The position numbers and the translations under genes are program-made. 64,000 nucleotides of DNA from Ensifer sp. LCM 4579 (GTDB taxonomy: Bacteria > Pseudomonadota > Alphaproteobacteria > Rhizobiales > Rhizobiaceae). Under the pieces are notes generated by a model. It saw only the letters and a list, made by a program, of their open reading frames with translations. It searched no databases and had not been told where the DNA came from. The stretch is from assembly GCF_001854885.1 (NCBI RefSeq), contig NZ_MDDV01000024.1:246129-310128 (forward strand), written 5' to 3'. This document shows positions 31,939 to 40,796 of this stretch, in pieces. Position 1 is the stretch's first letter, and each line of letters starts with the position of its first letter.

Positions 31939-33159
31939 ATGACGGATGAGACGACCTCGCGTCGGCGCCTGCCCGCCGGTGTTTGGGCTCTCGGCTTCGT
32001 GTCGATGTTCATGGATATCTCCTCGGAGATGATCCACGCGCTCCTGCCCGTCTACATGGTCGCAGTTCTCGGCACCTCCGCCTTCACCGTCGGCGTTATC
32101 GAGGGAATTGCCGAAGCGACGGCCTCGATCACCAAGATCTTTTCCGGCGCGATCAGCGACTGGCTGGGACGGCGCAAACTCCTGGCCGCCCTTGGCTACG
32201 GTGTTGCGGCCCTCACGAAGCCGATCTTTCCGCTTGCCCCTTCCGTCGAATGGCTCGTGCTCGCCCGTTTCGTCGACCGGATCGGCAAGGGCATTCGCGG
32301 AGCGCCGCGCGACGCGCTCGTCGCCGATATCGCGCCGCCGGAACTGCGCGGCGCCAGCTTCGGCCTGCGCCAATCGCTCGATACGGTCGGCGCCTTCATC
32401 GGACCGCTGCTCGCGATCGGGCTCATGTGGCTGACGGCGGATAATTTCCAGGCGGTCTTCTGGTTCGCGGTGATCCCGGCATTCCTTTCCGTCGGCGTGA
32501 TCCTCATCGCCGTGCGCGAACCGGAACGGCCGAGCGAATTGCGCCGGGTGCGGATGCCGTTGCATCGTGACGAATTGCGCCGGCTCGGATCGTCCTATTG
32601 GTGGGTGGTCGCCATTGCCGCCGTCTTCACCCTTGCCCGCTTCAGCGAGGCCTTTCTCATCCTGCGCGCCCAATCGATCGGCCTTGCCCCGGCCCTCGTC
32701 CCGATCGTGCTCGTCGTCATGAGTCTCGCCTACGCACTCTCGGCCTATCCGGTCGGCGTCCTTTCCGACCGTATCAATCGCTTCACGCTGCTCGTCCTCG
32801 GCCTCGCCCTCCTCCTGGCTGCCGATCTCGTCCTCGCCTCGACCGGCGGCATCGCAGCACTCGGCGCCGGCGTCGTCCTCTGGGGCCTGCACATGGGATT
32901 CACGCAGGGCCTGCTCACGACACTCGTCGCCGAAACCGCACCCCCGGAACTGCGCGGAACCGCCTTCGGCATGTTCAATCTGGTTTCCGGCCTCGCACTT
33001 CTCCTTGCAAGTATCATTGCCGGCGCGCTCTGGGATGTTGCCGGGCCCGAGGCGACCTTCCTGGCCGGTGCCGGTTTCACGGCGGTCGCCATCGTGGGCC
33101 TCTTTTCCATTCGCTCCCGCCTGGGGCGCCGCAGTTGCAACGGCTCACCGAGCCGGTAG
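31939..33159 (+). CDS. MFS transporter
   Basis: A 406-aa protein with 12 predicted membrane helices. Motif A copies are visible in the loops after helices 2 and 8 (SGAISDWLGRRKLLAALGYG and VGVLSDRINRFTLLVLG), and RIGKGIRGAPRDALVADIAP (about 115-134) is a conserved intracellular loop of this MFS branch. The substrate is not evident. It is convergent with the ArsR-rhodanese gene. There is no adjacent regulator on its own 5' side, where 267 bases separate it from the divergent PhzF gene. Confidence 0.8.
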   Translation: MTDETTSRRRLPAGVWALGFVSMFMDISSEMIHALLPVYMVAVLGTSAFTVGVIEGIAEATASITKIFSGAISDWLGRRKLLAALGYGVAALTKPIFPLAPSVEWLVLARFVDRIGKGIRGAPRDALVADIAPPELRGASFGLRQSLDTVGAFIGPLLAIGLMWLTADNFQAVFWFAVIPAFLSVGVILIAVREPERPSELRRVRMPLHRDELRRLGSSYWWVVAIAAVFTLARFSEAFLILRAQSIGLAPALVPIVLVVMSLAYALSAYPVGVLSDRINRFTLLVLGLALLLAADLVLASTGGIAALGAGVVLWGLHMGFTQGLLTTLVAETAPPELRGTAFGMFNLVSGLALLLASIIAGALWDVAGPEATFLAGAGFTAVAIVGLFSIRSRLGRRSCNGSPSR

Positions 33160-33175
33160 CGCGGAAGGTCGCATG

Positions 33176-33844
33176 TCAGACGGCTGCTTCGACGGGCAGC
33201 CCGGCCGCCTTCCATTCCGGATAGCCGTCCTCGAGCCGGCGGACGAGATAGCCGCGGGCCCTCAGCGCCGCGACCGCTTCGAAGGAGAGGACGCAATAGG
33301 GACCACGGCAGTAGGCGATGACCTCGCGGTCGGCGGGAAGTTCGTCCAGGCGGCGTTCCAGTTCGCCAAACGGGATGTTGAGCGCACCAGGAAGATGGCC
33401 GAGCGCGAACTCATCCTCGGGGCGGACATCGAGGACGGTGGCTAGACCATCGTGCAGCCTCGACACCAGGTCTTCTCGTGATACCGGCTCCAGTGTATCG
33501 CGGGCGCGGAAGTAGTCCGACATGACGCGGTTGACCTCAGCCACATTTCGTTCACCGAGGCGTCCGAGCGCATTCATCAAAGCAACCACCTCGGTGTCGC
33601 CGTCAAGGCGATAGAGCACGTGCTTGCCGCGGCGTTCGGTCTCGACAAGGCGCGCGCGCCGCAAGATCTGAAGGTGGCGCGACGTATTGGCGAATGTGAG
33701 GCTCGCTCTAACGGAGAGCTCTTCGACGCTTCGCGCCCCTTGGGCGAGGTGTTCCAGCAGTTCGAGTCGGTGCGCGTGGCCGAGCGCCTGCGCCACCTCT
33801 GCGAGTCTTTCATAGATCGCCTGTTTCGGCTTGGTACTTGACAC
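33176..33844 (-). CDS. ArsR-family regulator fused to a rhodanese domain
   Basis: A 222-aa two-domain regulator. An ArsR-type winged helix fills about residues 8-95 (ALGHAHRLELLEHLAQGARS, VEELSVRASLTFANTSRHLQ, RRGKHVLYRLDG). It is followed by a rhodanese domain (about 118-215) with the active-site loop YCRGPYCV, where the first cysteine is the expected persulfide acceptor and a second follows four residues later. This design suits sensing of sulfane sulfur or sulfite/thiosulfate, with persulfidation releasing the operator. The GTG at 33844 has GAGGAGATGTC upstream; a further ATG at 33865 overlaps the operator and is less likely. It is divergent from an MFS gene. Confidence 0.85.
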   Translation of the reverse strand: MSSTKPKQAIYERLAEVAQALGHAHRLELLEHLAQGARSVEELSVRASLTFANTSRHLQILRRARLVETERRGKHVLYRLDGDTEVVALMNALGRLGERNVAEVNRVMSDYFRARDTLEPVSREDLVSRLHDGLATVLDVRPEDEFALGHLPGALNIPFGELERRLDELPADREVIAYCRGPYCVLSFEAVAALRARGYLVRRLEDGYPEWKAAGLPVEAAV

Positions 33845-33862
33845 GACATCTCCTCGATATAT

Positions 33863-33884
33863 CATTCAGCAGATCGATTGAATG
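33863..33884. promoter_or_regulatory. Palindromic operator for the ArsR-rhodanese regulator
   Basis: CATTCA-N10-TGAATG is a perfect 6-bp inverted repeat spanning 22 bp, the spacing known for ArsR-family operators. It lies in the 141-bp gap between the divergent regulator and MFS genes, so one dimer site could control both. ATATAT lies immediately beside it and may be part of a -10 box for the regulator. Confidence 0.6.
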
Positions 33885-33985
33885 TAACCATACCCGTTCT
33901 CAACGAGAGCGCAAGCTCATGATCCTCCGCCGAATCCTGCGGCAGCGTTCAGAGCCGCCAATTCCGCTCTCGAGGCGGCCGCGGT

Positions 33986-35290
33986 ATGAGTAAGACCGGC
34001 TCCTCATCAGTCCAGGCAAGGACTCCAGCAGTCAGATTGGGGCTCAGGGAGAACTGGCGGCAATTCGCACTTCTCGTGCTGATCAACGCCTTTGTCGGCG
34101 GCATGGTCGGCATCGAGCGCACCGTCGTTCCGCTCATCGGTTCGGAAGAATTCCATCTCGCCTCCACGACACTCATCGTCTCGTTCATCGTCAGCTTCGG
34201 TGTGGTGAAGGCCATTGCCAATCTCGTCTCCGGCCAGCTCGCCGATATATGGGGACGCAAGCGCGTCCTGGTTCTCGGCTGGCTCGTCGGCCTGCCGGTT
34301 CCCTTCATGATCATCTGGGCGCCGAGTTGGGAATGGGTCATCGCCGCCAACGCCCTTCTCGGCATCAATCAGGGCCTTGCCTGGTCGATGACCGTGATCA
34401 TGAAGGTCGATCTCGTCGGGCCGAAGTCGCGCGGCCTCGCGGTGGGCCTCAACGAATTCGCGGGCTATCTCGCCGTCGGCGTGACGGCGTTCCTCACCGG
34501 CTATCTGGCGTCGCAATACGACCTGCGTCCCGTGCCAATCTATCTCGGCATCGGCTACGCGATACTGGGCGCCGCGCTATCCGTCCTGCTCGTACGTGAC
34601 ACACGCGACCATGTTCATTTGGAAGCCTCGTCACATGCTCCACAAGCTCTCCCGATCAGCTTCCGTGAAGTCTTCGTGCTCACCTCGTTCAAGGATCGCA
34701 ACCTGTTCGCCGCCTCGCAGGCCGGCCTCGTCAACAATCTCAACGACGGCATGAGCTGGGGCATCTTTCCCCTGTTCTTCGCCTCCTTCGGCCTGGGCCT
34801 CGAGCGCATCGGTATCCTCAAGGCGATCTACCCCGCGACCTGGGGCATTCTGCAGATTGCCACCGGCCCCTTGAGCGACCGCTGGGGGCGCAAGGGGCTG
34901 ATCGTCGCCGGCATGTGGGTGCAGGCAGCCGGCCTGTTCCTGACCGCTGCGACGGGCCTCTTCCAATGGTGGCTCGTGGGCAGCCTGCTTCTCGGCCTTG
35001 GCACGGCCATGGTCTATCCGAGCCTGATCGCCGCCGTGTCGGACGCCTCGCATCCGGCCTGGCGCGCCCGCTCGCTCAGCGTCTATCGCTTCTGGCGGGA
35101 TCTCGGCTACGCGGTCGGTGCGCTCTCCGCAGGTCTCATCGCCGATCGCTTCGGACTTTCGGCCGCGATTGCATCAATCGCCGCCCTGACCTTCGTCTCT
35201 GGTGCCATTGCAGCGGTGCTCATGCGCGAGCATGCGGCAAGCGCTCTTGATCTTGCGCAAAAGGCCAAGCCGGTAAGTAAAGTAGAATAA
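33986..35290 (+). CDS. MFS transporter, divergent from the ArsR-rhodanese regulator
   Basis: A 434-aa, 12-helix MFS protein. Motif A copies are VSGQLADIWGRKRVLVLGWL (about 83-102) and TGPLSDRWGRKGLIVAGMWV, and the segment AWSMTVIMKVDLVGPKSRGL (about 131-150) lines the central loop. The substrate is unknown; its pairing with a persulfide-type sensor suggests export or import of a sulfur compound or of the inducing metabolite. The start ATG lies 141 bases from the regulator start, with the operator between them. Confidence 0.8.
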   Translation: MSKTGSSSVQARTPAVRLGLRENWRQFALLVLINAFVGGMVGIERTVVPLIGSEEFHLASTTLIVSFIVSFGVVKAIANLVSGQLADIWGRKRVLVLGWLVGLPVPFMIIWAPSWEWVIAANALLGINQGLAWSMTVIMKVDLVGPKSRGLAVGLNEFAGYLAVGVTAFLTGYLASQYDLRPVPIYLGIGYAILGAALSVLLVRDTRDHVHLEASSHAPQALPISFREVFVLTSFKDRNLFAASQAGLVNNLNDGMSWGIFPLFFASFGLGLERIGILKAIYPATWGILQIATGPLSDRWGRKGLIVAGMWVQAAGLFLTAATGLFQWWLVGSLLLGLGTAMVYPSLIAAVSDASHPAWRARSLSVYRFWRDLGYAVGALSAGLIADRFGLSAAIASIAALTFVSGAIAAVLMREHAASALDLAQKAKPVSKVE

Positions 35291-35681
35291 TGTGGACCGG
35301 CGCGCACGACGATGCCGCAGGACGTGATCAACGCCAATGCTGCGATGTTGCAGCGCTGGAACGAGTGGATTCGTTGACTGCGTCCAGCGCCCGTGTGTGT
35401 GGTGGCGAAGTGCCGCGATCCACCGTGGCGCCTGGTCGCCGTGGAGGTTATCGGCAATTCGCCAGTCCCCGGAGACCAGGCCGTGCTTGAAGCACCGTGC
35501 CGATGGGCGAATTGCAACAAGAGCCCGAAACGCCACTGCCCTTAAGGGAAGGCGTGAAAGCGGGGTTTCAGCGGCGCGGATCGTCGCCACGGCAGGTCCG
35601 CTAGCCGCTCGGATTTACCTTGAAATAGACCTGTTAAAGGTGCTATGGAAAGCCTTCCAAGAAGCATCGAGGAGTGGTCAC
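35291..35681. other. No gene seen
   Basis: Short frames exist on both strands but none has a ribosome-binding site and protein-like composition. The region presumably carries the promoter of the toxin-antitoxin pair that starts at 35682. No clear repeat was noticed. Confidence 0.5.
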
Positions 35682-35930
35682 ATGGTGCATGTTGTTTTGG
35701 CCGAAGTGACAGCCAGCGTATCGGAACTCAAGAAGAATCCCATGGGCACCGTCGCGGCTGGCGAAGGTGCCCCGGTCGCGATCCTCAACAGAAACGAACC
35801 CGCGTTTTATTGCGTGCCTGCCCGCGCTTACGAGGCAATGCTGGAACGGCTCGAGGACATCGAACTGAACGCGATCGCTAATGCGCGAGCGAATGATCCG
35901 GTCATCAAGGTAAAGCTGGATGACCTATGA
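35682..35930 (+). CDS. RelB/Phd-type antitoxin
   Basis: An 82-aa antitoxin. The DNA-binding half reads VLAEVTASVSELKKNPMGTV and GEGAPVAILNRNEPAFYCVP, typical of the Phd/YefM-like antitoxins paired with RelE toxins; the C-terminal helix (YEAMLERLEDIELNAIANAR) would wrap the toxin. GAGGAGTGGTCAC lies directly upstream of the ATG. The toxin gene begins inside its last codons, with 11 bases of overlap, giving tight co-expression and probably shared autoregulation. Confidence 0.9.
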   Translation: MVHVVLAEVTASVSELKKNPMGTVAAGEGAPVAILNRNEPAFYCVPARAYEAMLERLEDIELNAIANARANDPVIKVKLDDL

Positions 35931-36222
35931 GCTTGGCTTCGTAGACGCCGCTTTGAAAGAGTGGCGCAAGCTCGACAGCAATACGCGCGAACAGTTCAAG
36001 AAAAAGCTCGCTGAACGCTGCGAAAATCCGAGAGTCCAATCGGCAAAGCTCTCCGGGAGCGACGACCGCTACAAAATCAAACTGCGAAGCGTAGGCTATC
36101 GGCTGGTATACGAGGTCAGAGAGGCCGAAATCCTTGTGGTGGTCGTCGCGATTGGCAAGAGGGATCGCGGCGAGGTCTACAGGATTGCTGACCGGCGTCA
36201 GGTTCCAAAATCGGCACCCTGA
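35920..36222 (+). CDS. RelE-family mRNA interferase toxin
   Basis: A 100-aa toxin: MTYELGFVDAALKEWRKLDS, a helical middle KKKLAERCENPRVQSAKLSG, then DRYKIKLRSVGYRLVYEVRE and VVVVAIGKRDRGEVYRIADR, the standard RelE fold. The basic residues expected for ribosome-dependent mRNA cleavage are present (K/R in RYKIKLRSVGYRLVY and KRDRGEVY). Unlike the orphan antitoxin at 12.2 kb, this pair is complete. Confidence 0.9.
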   Translation: MTYELGFVDAALKEWRKLDSNTREQFKKKLAERCENPRVQSAKLSGSDDRYKIKLRSVGYRLVYEVREAEILVVVVAIGKRDRGEVYRIADRRQVPKSAP

Positions 36223-36375
36223 TTGAATTCAAAAATCTCACGCTGAACCTACGAGTTCCCCACGAACCCGAACGCTTCTTGTTGCCTCGCGATCTCATGG
36301 TCCTTTTCGCGCATATTTTCTTTAAGTCTTCGGAAAAGGCCCGATCCGTCGAGTTTTGTTGTCACCCAATGCCGA

Positions 36376-37265
36376 TTGCGCCATACTTTCGCCGTGACGC
36401 TGAATACCGCGCCTTCACTGGACCCCACTGCGGAAATCGCATCGCTCGATCCGCAGAAAGACTGCGAGCGCATCGCATTTTTGCTGACCTATCAGCTCTT
36501 CCCCCACACGATCGAGAAATCGCTGGAATACGCACTCTTCAAGACCTATGCCGTCCCGTCGATCTCGCGCATCCTGGCAGCACAGGTGAACTGACGGAGC
36601 GCACGCAAAAGCGCTATGACGACACCGTCCTCGTCCTGGCGGAAATCGGCGAGAAGGGCCTGGGCCACAAGGATGCTGATGCGGCGGTCTCCCGCATGAA
36701 CGACATGCATAGCCGCTTTCGCATTCGAAACGAGGACTTCCTCTACACTTTGTCCACCTTCGTCTTCGAACCGATTCGGGCGCTCGAACGCTATGGGCCG
36801 CGGCCGATGACACCGGTCGAGCAGCGCGGATGGTTCTGCGCTTATCGCAGGCTCGGCGAGCGCATGGGGATCACCGACCTGCCGCACGATCTGGCCACGT
36901 TTCGCGCTTGGCGCGAGGCGTTCGAGCAGCGCGAAATGCGCTTTGCCCCGACCAACCGGGCCGTCGCGGATGCGACGATGACGGTTCTCTTCGACATGCT
37001 CAAAGTGCCGGCTTTCACAAGGGGACTGGCCAGGCAAGCCGCCATTGCGCTGATGGAACCGCAGGTCGCCGAAGCCTTCGGCTACCCCCGGCCCAACAAG
37101 GCAGTGATTGCCGCCATGGAATGGCTCATGGCGTTGCGCAAACTGGTCGCCGGTGCCCTGCCCGACCGCAAGAGCCTGCGGCTGCAAAGCAGGCGGTGGC
37201 TGCCGACCTATCCCTCGGGTTATCAAATCGAGCGACTGGGCACATTCGCACGGCCTCCCGCCTGA
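36376..37265 (+). pseudogene. MpaB/DUF2236-family oxygenase gene with a frameshift
   Basis: Two frames together give one DUF2236 (MpaB-like latex-oxygenase/haem protein) family protein. The first (to the TGA at 36592) ends with EKSLEYALFKTYAVPSISRI. The second takes over at about 36580 with TGELTERTQKRYDDTVLVLA and continues through HSRFRIRNEDFLYTLSTFVF, GERMGITDLPHDLATFRAW and a complete C-terminus. The family normally reads straight through this junction (ALFRTYAVPSIS...TGEF...R-Q-K-RYDDT), so a one-base change near 36575-36590 is likely. The rest of the gene is well preserved, so this is a recent mutation, programmed shift or sequencing error. Confidence 0.75.
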
Positions 37266-37315
37266 TTTACCCACGAGCAACAAAACGTTGCGTTTCCAAC
37301 CCTAATCGAGCTCTA

Positions 37316-37581
37316 GCCCGCAATTCTCACACTCCTTGTGCCCTGCGCCGGTTCAAAATGGCGACAGCGTAGGAGAATGGCGCGGCCCGATGTGGCTCAT
37401 CTGGCAAGTCATTCGACGCACACTGTCGCCATTTTCAACCGGCCCGCAGGGTTGGATTGTGGCGGCTGCCTCCGGCCGAAAGCCGCTCAACCGTAGGACG
37501 GGCTACGCTTTTCGCGGCTTTCGCCCGTATCCAACTCGCCACAATTCAACGCAGGGCGCAAGGAGTGTGAGAAATGCGGGC
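37316..37581. mobile_element. 266-bp MITE-like element with about 32-bp terminal inverted repeats and TA ends
   Basis: The left end begins GCCCGCAATTCTCACACTCC and the right end is its inverse, matching at about 30 of 32 positions. A second inverted pair lies just inside (CCGGTTCAAAATGGCGACAG at about 37348 against CTGTCGCCATTTTCAACCGG at about 37425). Each end is flanked by TA (37314-37315, 37582-37583), the target duplication of IS630/Tc1-like elements. No open frame suggests a transposase, so it would have been moved in trans. The right TA and the first element base form the TAG stop of the adjacent NUDIX gene. Confidence 0.75.
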
Positions 37582-38318
37582 TAACCCTGGATTCGCGCAA
37601 AAAGCCACTCAAGGATCGGTGGCATGAATCCCGGATAGTCGTGCGCCTCGGGATCCGGCGAGCGGATCGCCACCGCCTGGTCGATCTCCGGATGCGGATC
37701 CGCCGCGACATGGGCCGCCACCCGCGCGACGATCTCGTCCGCCGCGGATCGCAGCCGGAAGATGCGGAAGACGGTGACGGTGCCCTCCATATGGATGACC
37801 TGCCAGCCCGGTTCGGCGTCCTCCTCGCGAAGCGCGATTCCGGTCTCCTCCCTCACCTCCCGCGCGATGTTGGCGGCAACGTCGCAGCGCCCGCCGACAA
37901 TATCCTCCGGTTCGAGCGAGCCGCCCGGGCTGTAGACCCGTCCGGCATTGGCCGTGTGCGCGCCCATGCGAATTGCGATGAAGGCCCCGTCGGAGGAGAC
38001 GAGCACCGGCATGCCGAAGAGATGACAGGCGCCCGGAGCACGCGTCTTCCGCCACCAGAGAAAGGTCGAATAGGGAACCACATGCGCCTCGGCATCGATG
38101 CGCCCGTCCGAAATCCGGACCGTCCGTTGCAGCACCATCTCGCCGTCGAAGAGATGCGGGTTCGCCGCGATCTCCTGCCGCCAGTTTTCCCGCACCCTCT
38201 CAGCCTCCGCAAGGTGGAACGGATGCGGTCCGGCGACGACCCTCACATCGACCTCGGAGACCGGGAAGACCATGCCTTCGGCCGGCCAATGCGATTGGCT
38301 GCCTTCGATGAGAGCCAT
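37581..38318 (-). CDS. NUDIX hydrolase
   Basis: A 245-aa protein. The NUDIX region reads GRVYSPGGSLEPEDIVGGRC then NIAREVREETGI (about 125-160); REVREETG is intact while the stretch between the first Gly/Glu part and REVREE is several residues longer than in the canonical box. The substrate is unknown (nucleoside-diphosphate derivatives in the family). The stop codon lies at the very edge of the MITE-like element, so the original C-terminus may have been slightly longer. The ATG is one base from the stop of the upstream phosphatase-type gene, so the two are co-transcribed. Confidence 0.75.
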   Translation of the reverse strand: MALIEGSQSHWPAEGMVFPVSEVDVRVVAGPHPFHLAEAERVRENWRQEIAANPHLFDGEMVLQRTVRISDGRIDAEAHVVPYSTFLWWRKTRAPGACHLFGMPVLVSSDGAFIAIRMGAHTANAGRVYSPGGSLEPEDIVGGRCDVAANIAREVREETGIALREEDAEPGWQVIHMEGTVTVFRIFRLRSAADEIVARVAAHVAADPHPEIDQAVAIRSPDPEAHDYPGFMPPILEWLFARIQG

Positions 38319-38319
38319 G

Positions 38320-39426
38320 TCAGATATCCAGGGTCATGACCACCGGGCAGTGGTCGGAGGCCTTGGGCCGGTCCCAGCCGGTGCGCGGATAACGCTCCAC
38401 CTCCTGGCCCGCAGGAAAGATCGTCCGGAAAGGCTGGCCGGCGCGGATGATTTCCGGGACGCGGGCCGCGTTGCGGCTGGCGAGCGCCGGCGAGAGCCAG
38501 ATATAGTCGAGCTGGCAGAGATGCCGCTCCGCAGGTCCCCGGCTGTGGAACAGGGTCCAGCGGTCGAGCACCGGCCGCTTGAGCATCGGATTTTCGACGA
38601 ATCCGTCCTTGGTGAAGACATCGAGCGCGCTCACCGCCTCCTGCCGCGGCACGAATTCATAGCCGTTGCGCCGATCGCCGCGGATCTCCACCTTCTCCTG
38701 GTAGTCGTTCATGTCGCCGCAGATGGCGAACATCTCGTCCGCCGTCCGGCCGCGGCCGAAGCGACTCTCGACGATGTGGCGCACGGCCGCGGCCTCCGCG
38801 ATGCGCTGCGCCATTGTCGCCTGCCGCCCGTCCATCCCGTCGCGCGCCGGTCCCATTGACTTGAAGTGCACGACATAGAGCGTGAGCGGCCTCCCGCCGA
38901 TGCTCAGTTCCACTTCGAGGCAGTCGCGCCGGAATATCCGGTCGCCCGGCTGATTCGTCTGCGCCAGTCGATCATTGAAGAGATCGAGTTCCTGATAGGT
39001 CAGCGCCGCATGGCTTTTCACCTCCAGGCACTCGATCTTCTGCCCATCGCGCGTCTCGTCCCGCATCAGCACCGCCACGTCGATGCCGCGCGAATCGTTG
39101 CCCTCGATCAGGTATTTCTGGCGATAGCCGTTGTCGACCATGCGGAAGAGATAGCCATACTCGAAGGCCTGCAGCGCCGCCAAACTGTCGGCCTCCTGCA
39201 GGCAGAGGATGTCGGCGTCGCAGTCGGCAATCGCCAAGGCCGACATCTGCCGCGTGTCGTCCGTATGCGCGATCGTGCGCGCCTCCTCGAGCCTCTGATA
39301 CTCCCCCTCGCTGCGCACGTCGAAGAGTCTCAGCACCCGATCCTGCTTCAATTGGTTGCGGAAGCCGGAAAAATCGAAGCGGCTCATGAGGTTTTCGACA
39401 TTGAAGGTGGCAAGGCGAAGCGACAT
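38320..39426 (-). CDS. Endonuclease/exonuclease/phosphatase family protein
   Basis: A 368-aa metal-dependent phosphoesterase of the EEP fold: SLRLATFNVENLMSRF (start), ILCLQEADS (metal-binding Glu), the central YVVHFKSMG with His, FAICGDMNDYQEKV (the GDxN pair) and the C-terminal ASDHCPVVMTLDI (catalytic Asp-His). These cover all conserved positions. It could hydrolyse nucleic acids, sugar phosphates or inositol phosphates; no targeting signal is seen. The ATG at 39426 starts at the conserved beta strand; the longer in-frame extension is not credible. Confidence 0.85.
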   Translation of the reverse strand: MSLRLATFNVENLMSRFDFSGFRNQLKQDRVLRLFDVRSEGEYQRLEEARTIAHTDDTRQMSALAIADCDADILCLQEADSLAALQAFEYGYLFRMVDNGYRQKYLIEGNDSRGIDVAVLMRDETRDGQKIECLEVKSHAALTYQELDLFNDRLAQTNQPGDRIFRRDCLEVELSIGGRPLTLYVVHFKSMGPARDGMDGRQATMAQRIAEAAAVRHIVESRFGRGRTADEMFAICGDMNDYQEKVEIRGDRRNGYEFVPRQEAVSALDVFTKDGFVENPMLKRPVLDRWTLFHSRGPAERHLCQLDYIWLSPALASRNAARVPEIIRAGQPFRTIFPAGQEVERYPRTGWDRPKASDHCPVVMTLDI

Positions 39427-39530
39427 CAGGCAATCCCACGGTGAGTTGCGCGGGAGAGTAATGCATTCGGCCCGGATGTGTGTAGTGATTTTGGGATAGT
39501 GACCTGACGCCGTCACGTCACTCACTCAGT

Positions 39531-39683
39531 CGTCATCCTCGGCCTTGAGCCGAGGATCCATGCACCGGGCCAGCAACACGCGGGAGTGCCCTGCAGGGCA
39601 CCCTAGTCGCAACTGCCGGCAGGCACGGCGTCCTCGCGACGGCGGCTCGTGAGTGGATCCTCGGCTCAAGGCCGAGGATGACG
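39531..39683. repeat. Palindromic element with perfect 30-bp inverted ends
   Basis: The arm at 39531-39560 (CGTCATCCTCGGCCTTGAGC, then CGAGGATCCA) is repeated exactly in inverse at 39654-39683, and each arm itself contains a palindrome (CCTCGG-CCTTGAG-CCGAGG). The 93-bp centre has no open frame. A partial relative lies at about 606-622. Such GATCCTCGG-type elements are frequent in alphaproteobacterial intergenic DNA. The rest of 39427-39780 shows no gene. Confidence 0.8.
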
Positions 39684-39780
39684 GCGGGAGGGGAATGTCC
39701 GGCATTTGCCAGATCACGCACGTATCGAGGCGCGTTCGGCATGAGACACGGAAGCTCTAAACGAGCCTCCAAACTCGACC

Positions 39781-40224
39781 CTACCGTCTGACCGCGACCA
39801 CCCGGCCGCGGCTGAAATAGGAGAACTGGACCCGGCCCGACTGGTTGCCGCCGATGAGTTGCGCCCGGGTTTGCGACATTTTCGCAAGGATGCCGACATG
39901 ATAGCCCCGCCCTGCCCTGACGACGACAACGTCGCCCGGGCGGGCGTAGGCGAGCCGTACGGGGGCGCCGAAGCGCAGCCACGAGCGGGCGATGCCGTAT
40001 CCTTCCGGCGGCTTGCGGCCGGTCATTCGGGCGATCAGCCCCATGAAATGGCCGCACCAGGGCGTGCGCGCGGGATTGATGCCGAGCACGGCGCGCAGTT
40101 TGCGGTTGTGCTTGACTTCGTGCAGACCCGCATATTTCTGGGCCTGGTTGAGCATGCCGGCATAGCTGATATCGGGGGACGCAAGCGCGACGAATGCCGC
40201 GGTCAGAAACACCATGACCTTCAT
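39781..40224 (-). CDS. Secreted NlpC/P60-like (TIGR02594-type) protein
   Basis: A 147-aa protein with a signal peptide (MKVMVFLTAAFVALASPDIS, cleavage near YAG) and the family pattern AQKYAGLHEVKHNRKLRAVL, RTPWCGHFMGLIARMTGRKP, ARPGDVVVVRAGRGYHVGIL and IGGNQSGRVQFSYFSRGRVV. The Cys in TPWCGHF and His in GYHVGI are the expected catalytic pair of a papain-like peptidoglycan amidase/endopeptidase. The ATG at 40224 is the only one giving a clean signal peptide. It stands alone. Confidence 0.8.
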   Translation of the reverse strand: MKVMVFLTAAFVALASPDISYAGMLNQAQKYAGLHEVKHNRKLRAVLGINPARTPWCGHFMGLIARMTGRKPPEGYGIARSWLRFGAPVRLAYARPGDVVVVRAGRGYHVGILAKMSQTRAQLIGGNQSGRVQFSYFSRGRVVAVRR

Positions 40225-40796
40225 GATCTGGTCTCCTAGGATGCGCAAACCGGCGTCATGCCGGCATGCGCCGCTTCGTCTCCGTCCATTGCGACGAAAC
40301 GCCCTCCAGAGCGCGGCATGTATTGGCACGCACGAAGCCGCCCGCCGTCAGGGGACTTCAGTCCTGAAGGCGGATAGATTTCTCTGGAATCAAAGGGCTA
40401 GAGCGTCCTTGAAATTATCCGCGCACTGCTCTCAGCGGGCACCGCGCATTCATGAAAATACACATCGAAAAACTCTCTAGCACTTTGTGGCTGCACCTGG
40501 CTCCCCGGAAACCGCTTGCCGGTTTTCGGTCCCTGTTGCAGCTGGCCGCGACCTGCAATGGCCGTGCCCCAACCTGATGGCGTTCGCTACGCGCGACCTG
40601 GAAATCCCCTGCCAGCCGTTGATGGCAGCGCGACTTTGCCGGTCGGGTGGAGCGAAATTATGGCAAGGACCGCAACCCGTGCGCCGAAAGCCGCCATTCT
40701 TCCCAGAAATAGCTATTCGACGCGGAAAAAAGCGGACATCCGACGGCAAACCGCCCGGGATCAAGGCAGGAGTCATTTGCCACTGCCCGCCGCGGC
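40225..40796. other. Intergenic region, no convincing gene
   Basis: Short frames on both strands lack good starts. A hairpin, GGAAACCGCTTGCCGGTTTTC, lies near 40507-40528 and another near 40240-40262 (ACCGGCGTCATGCCGGCATG). The rest presumably carries the promoter of the minus-strand NlpC/P60 gene and the 3' untranslated region of the TadG-like gene. Confidence 0.5.
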
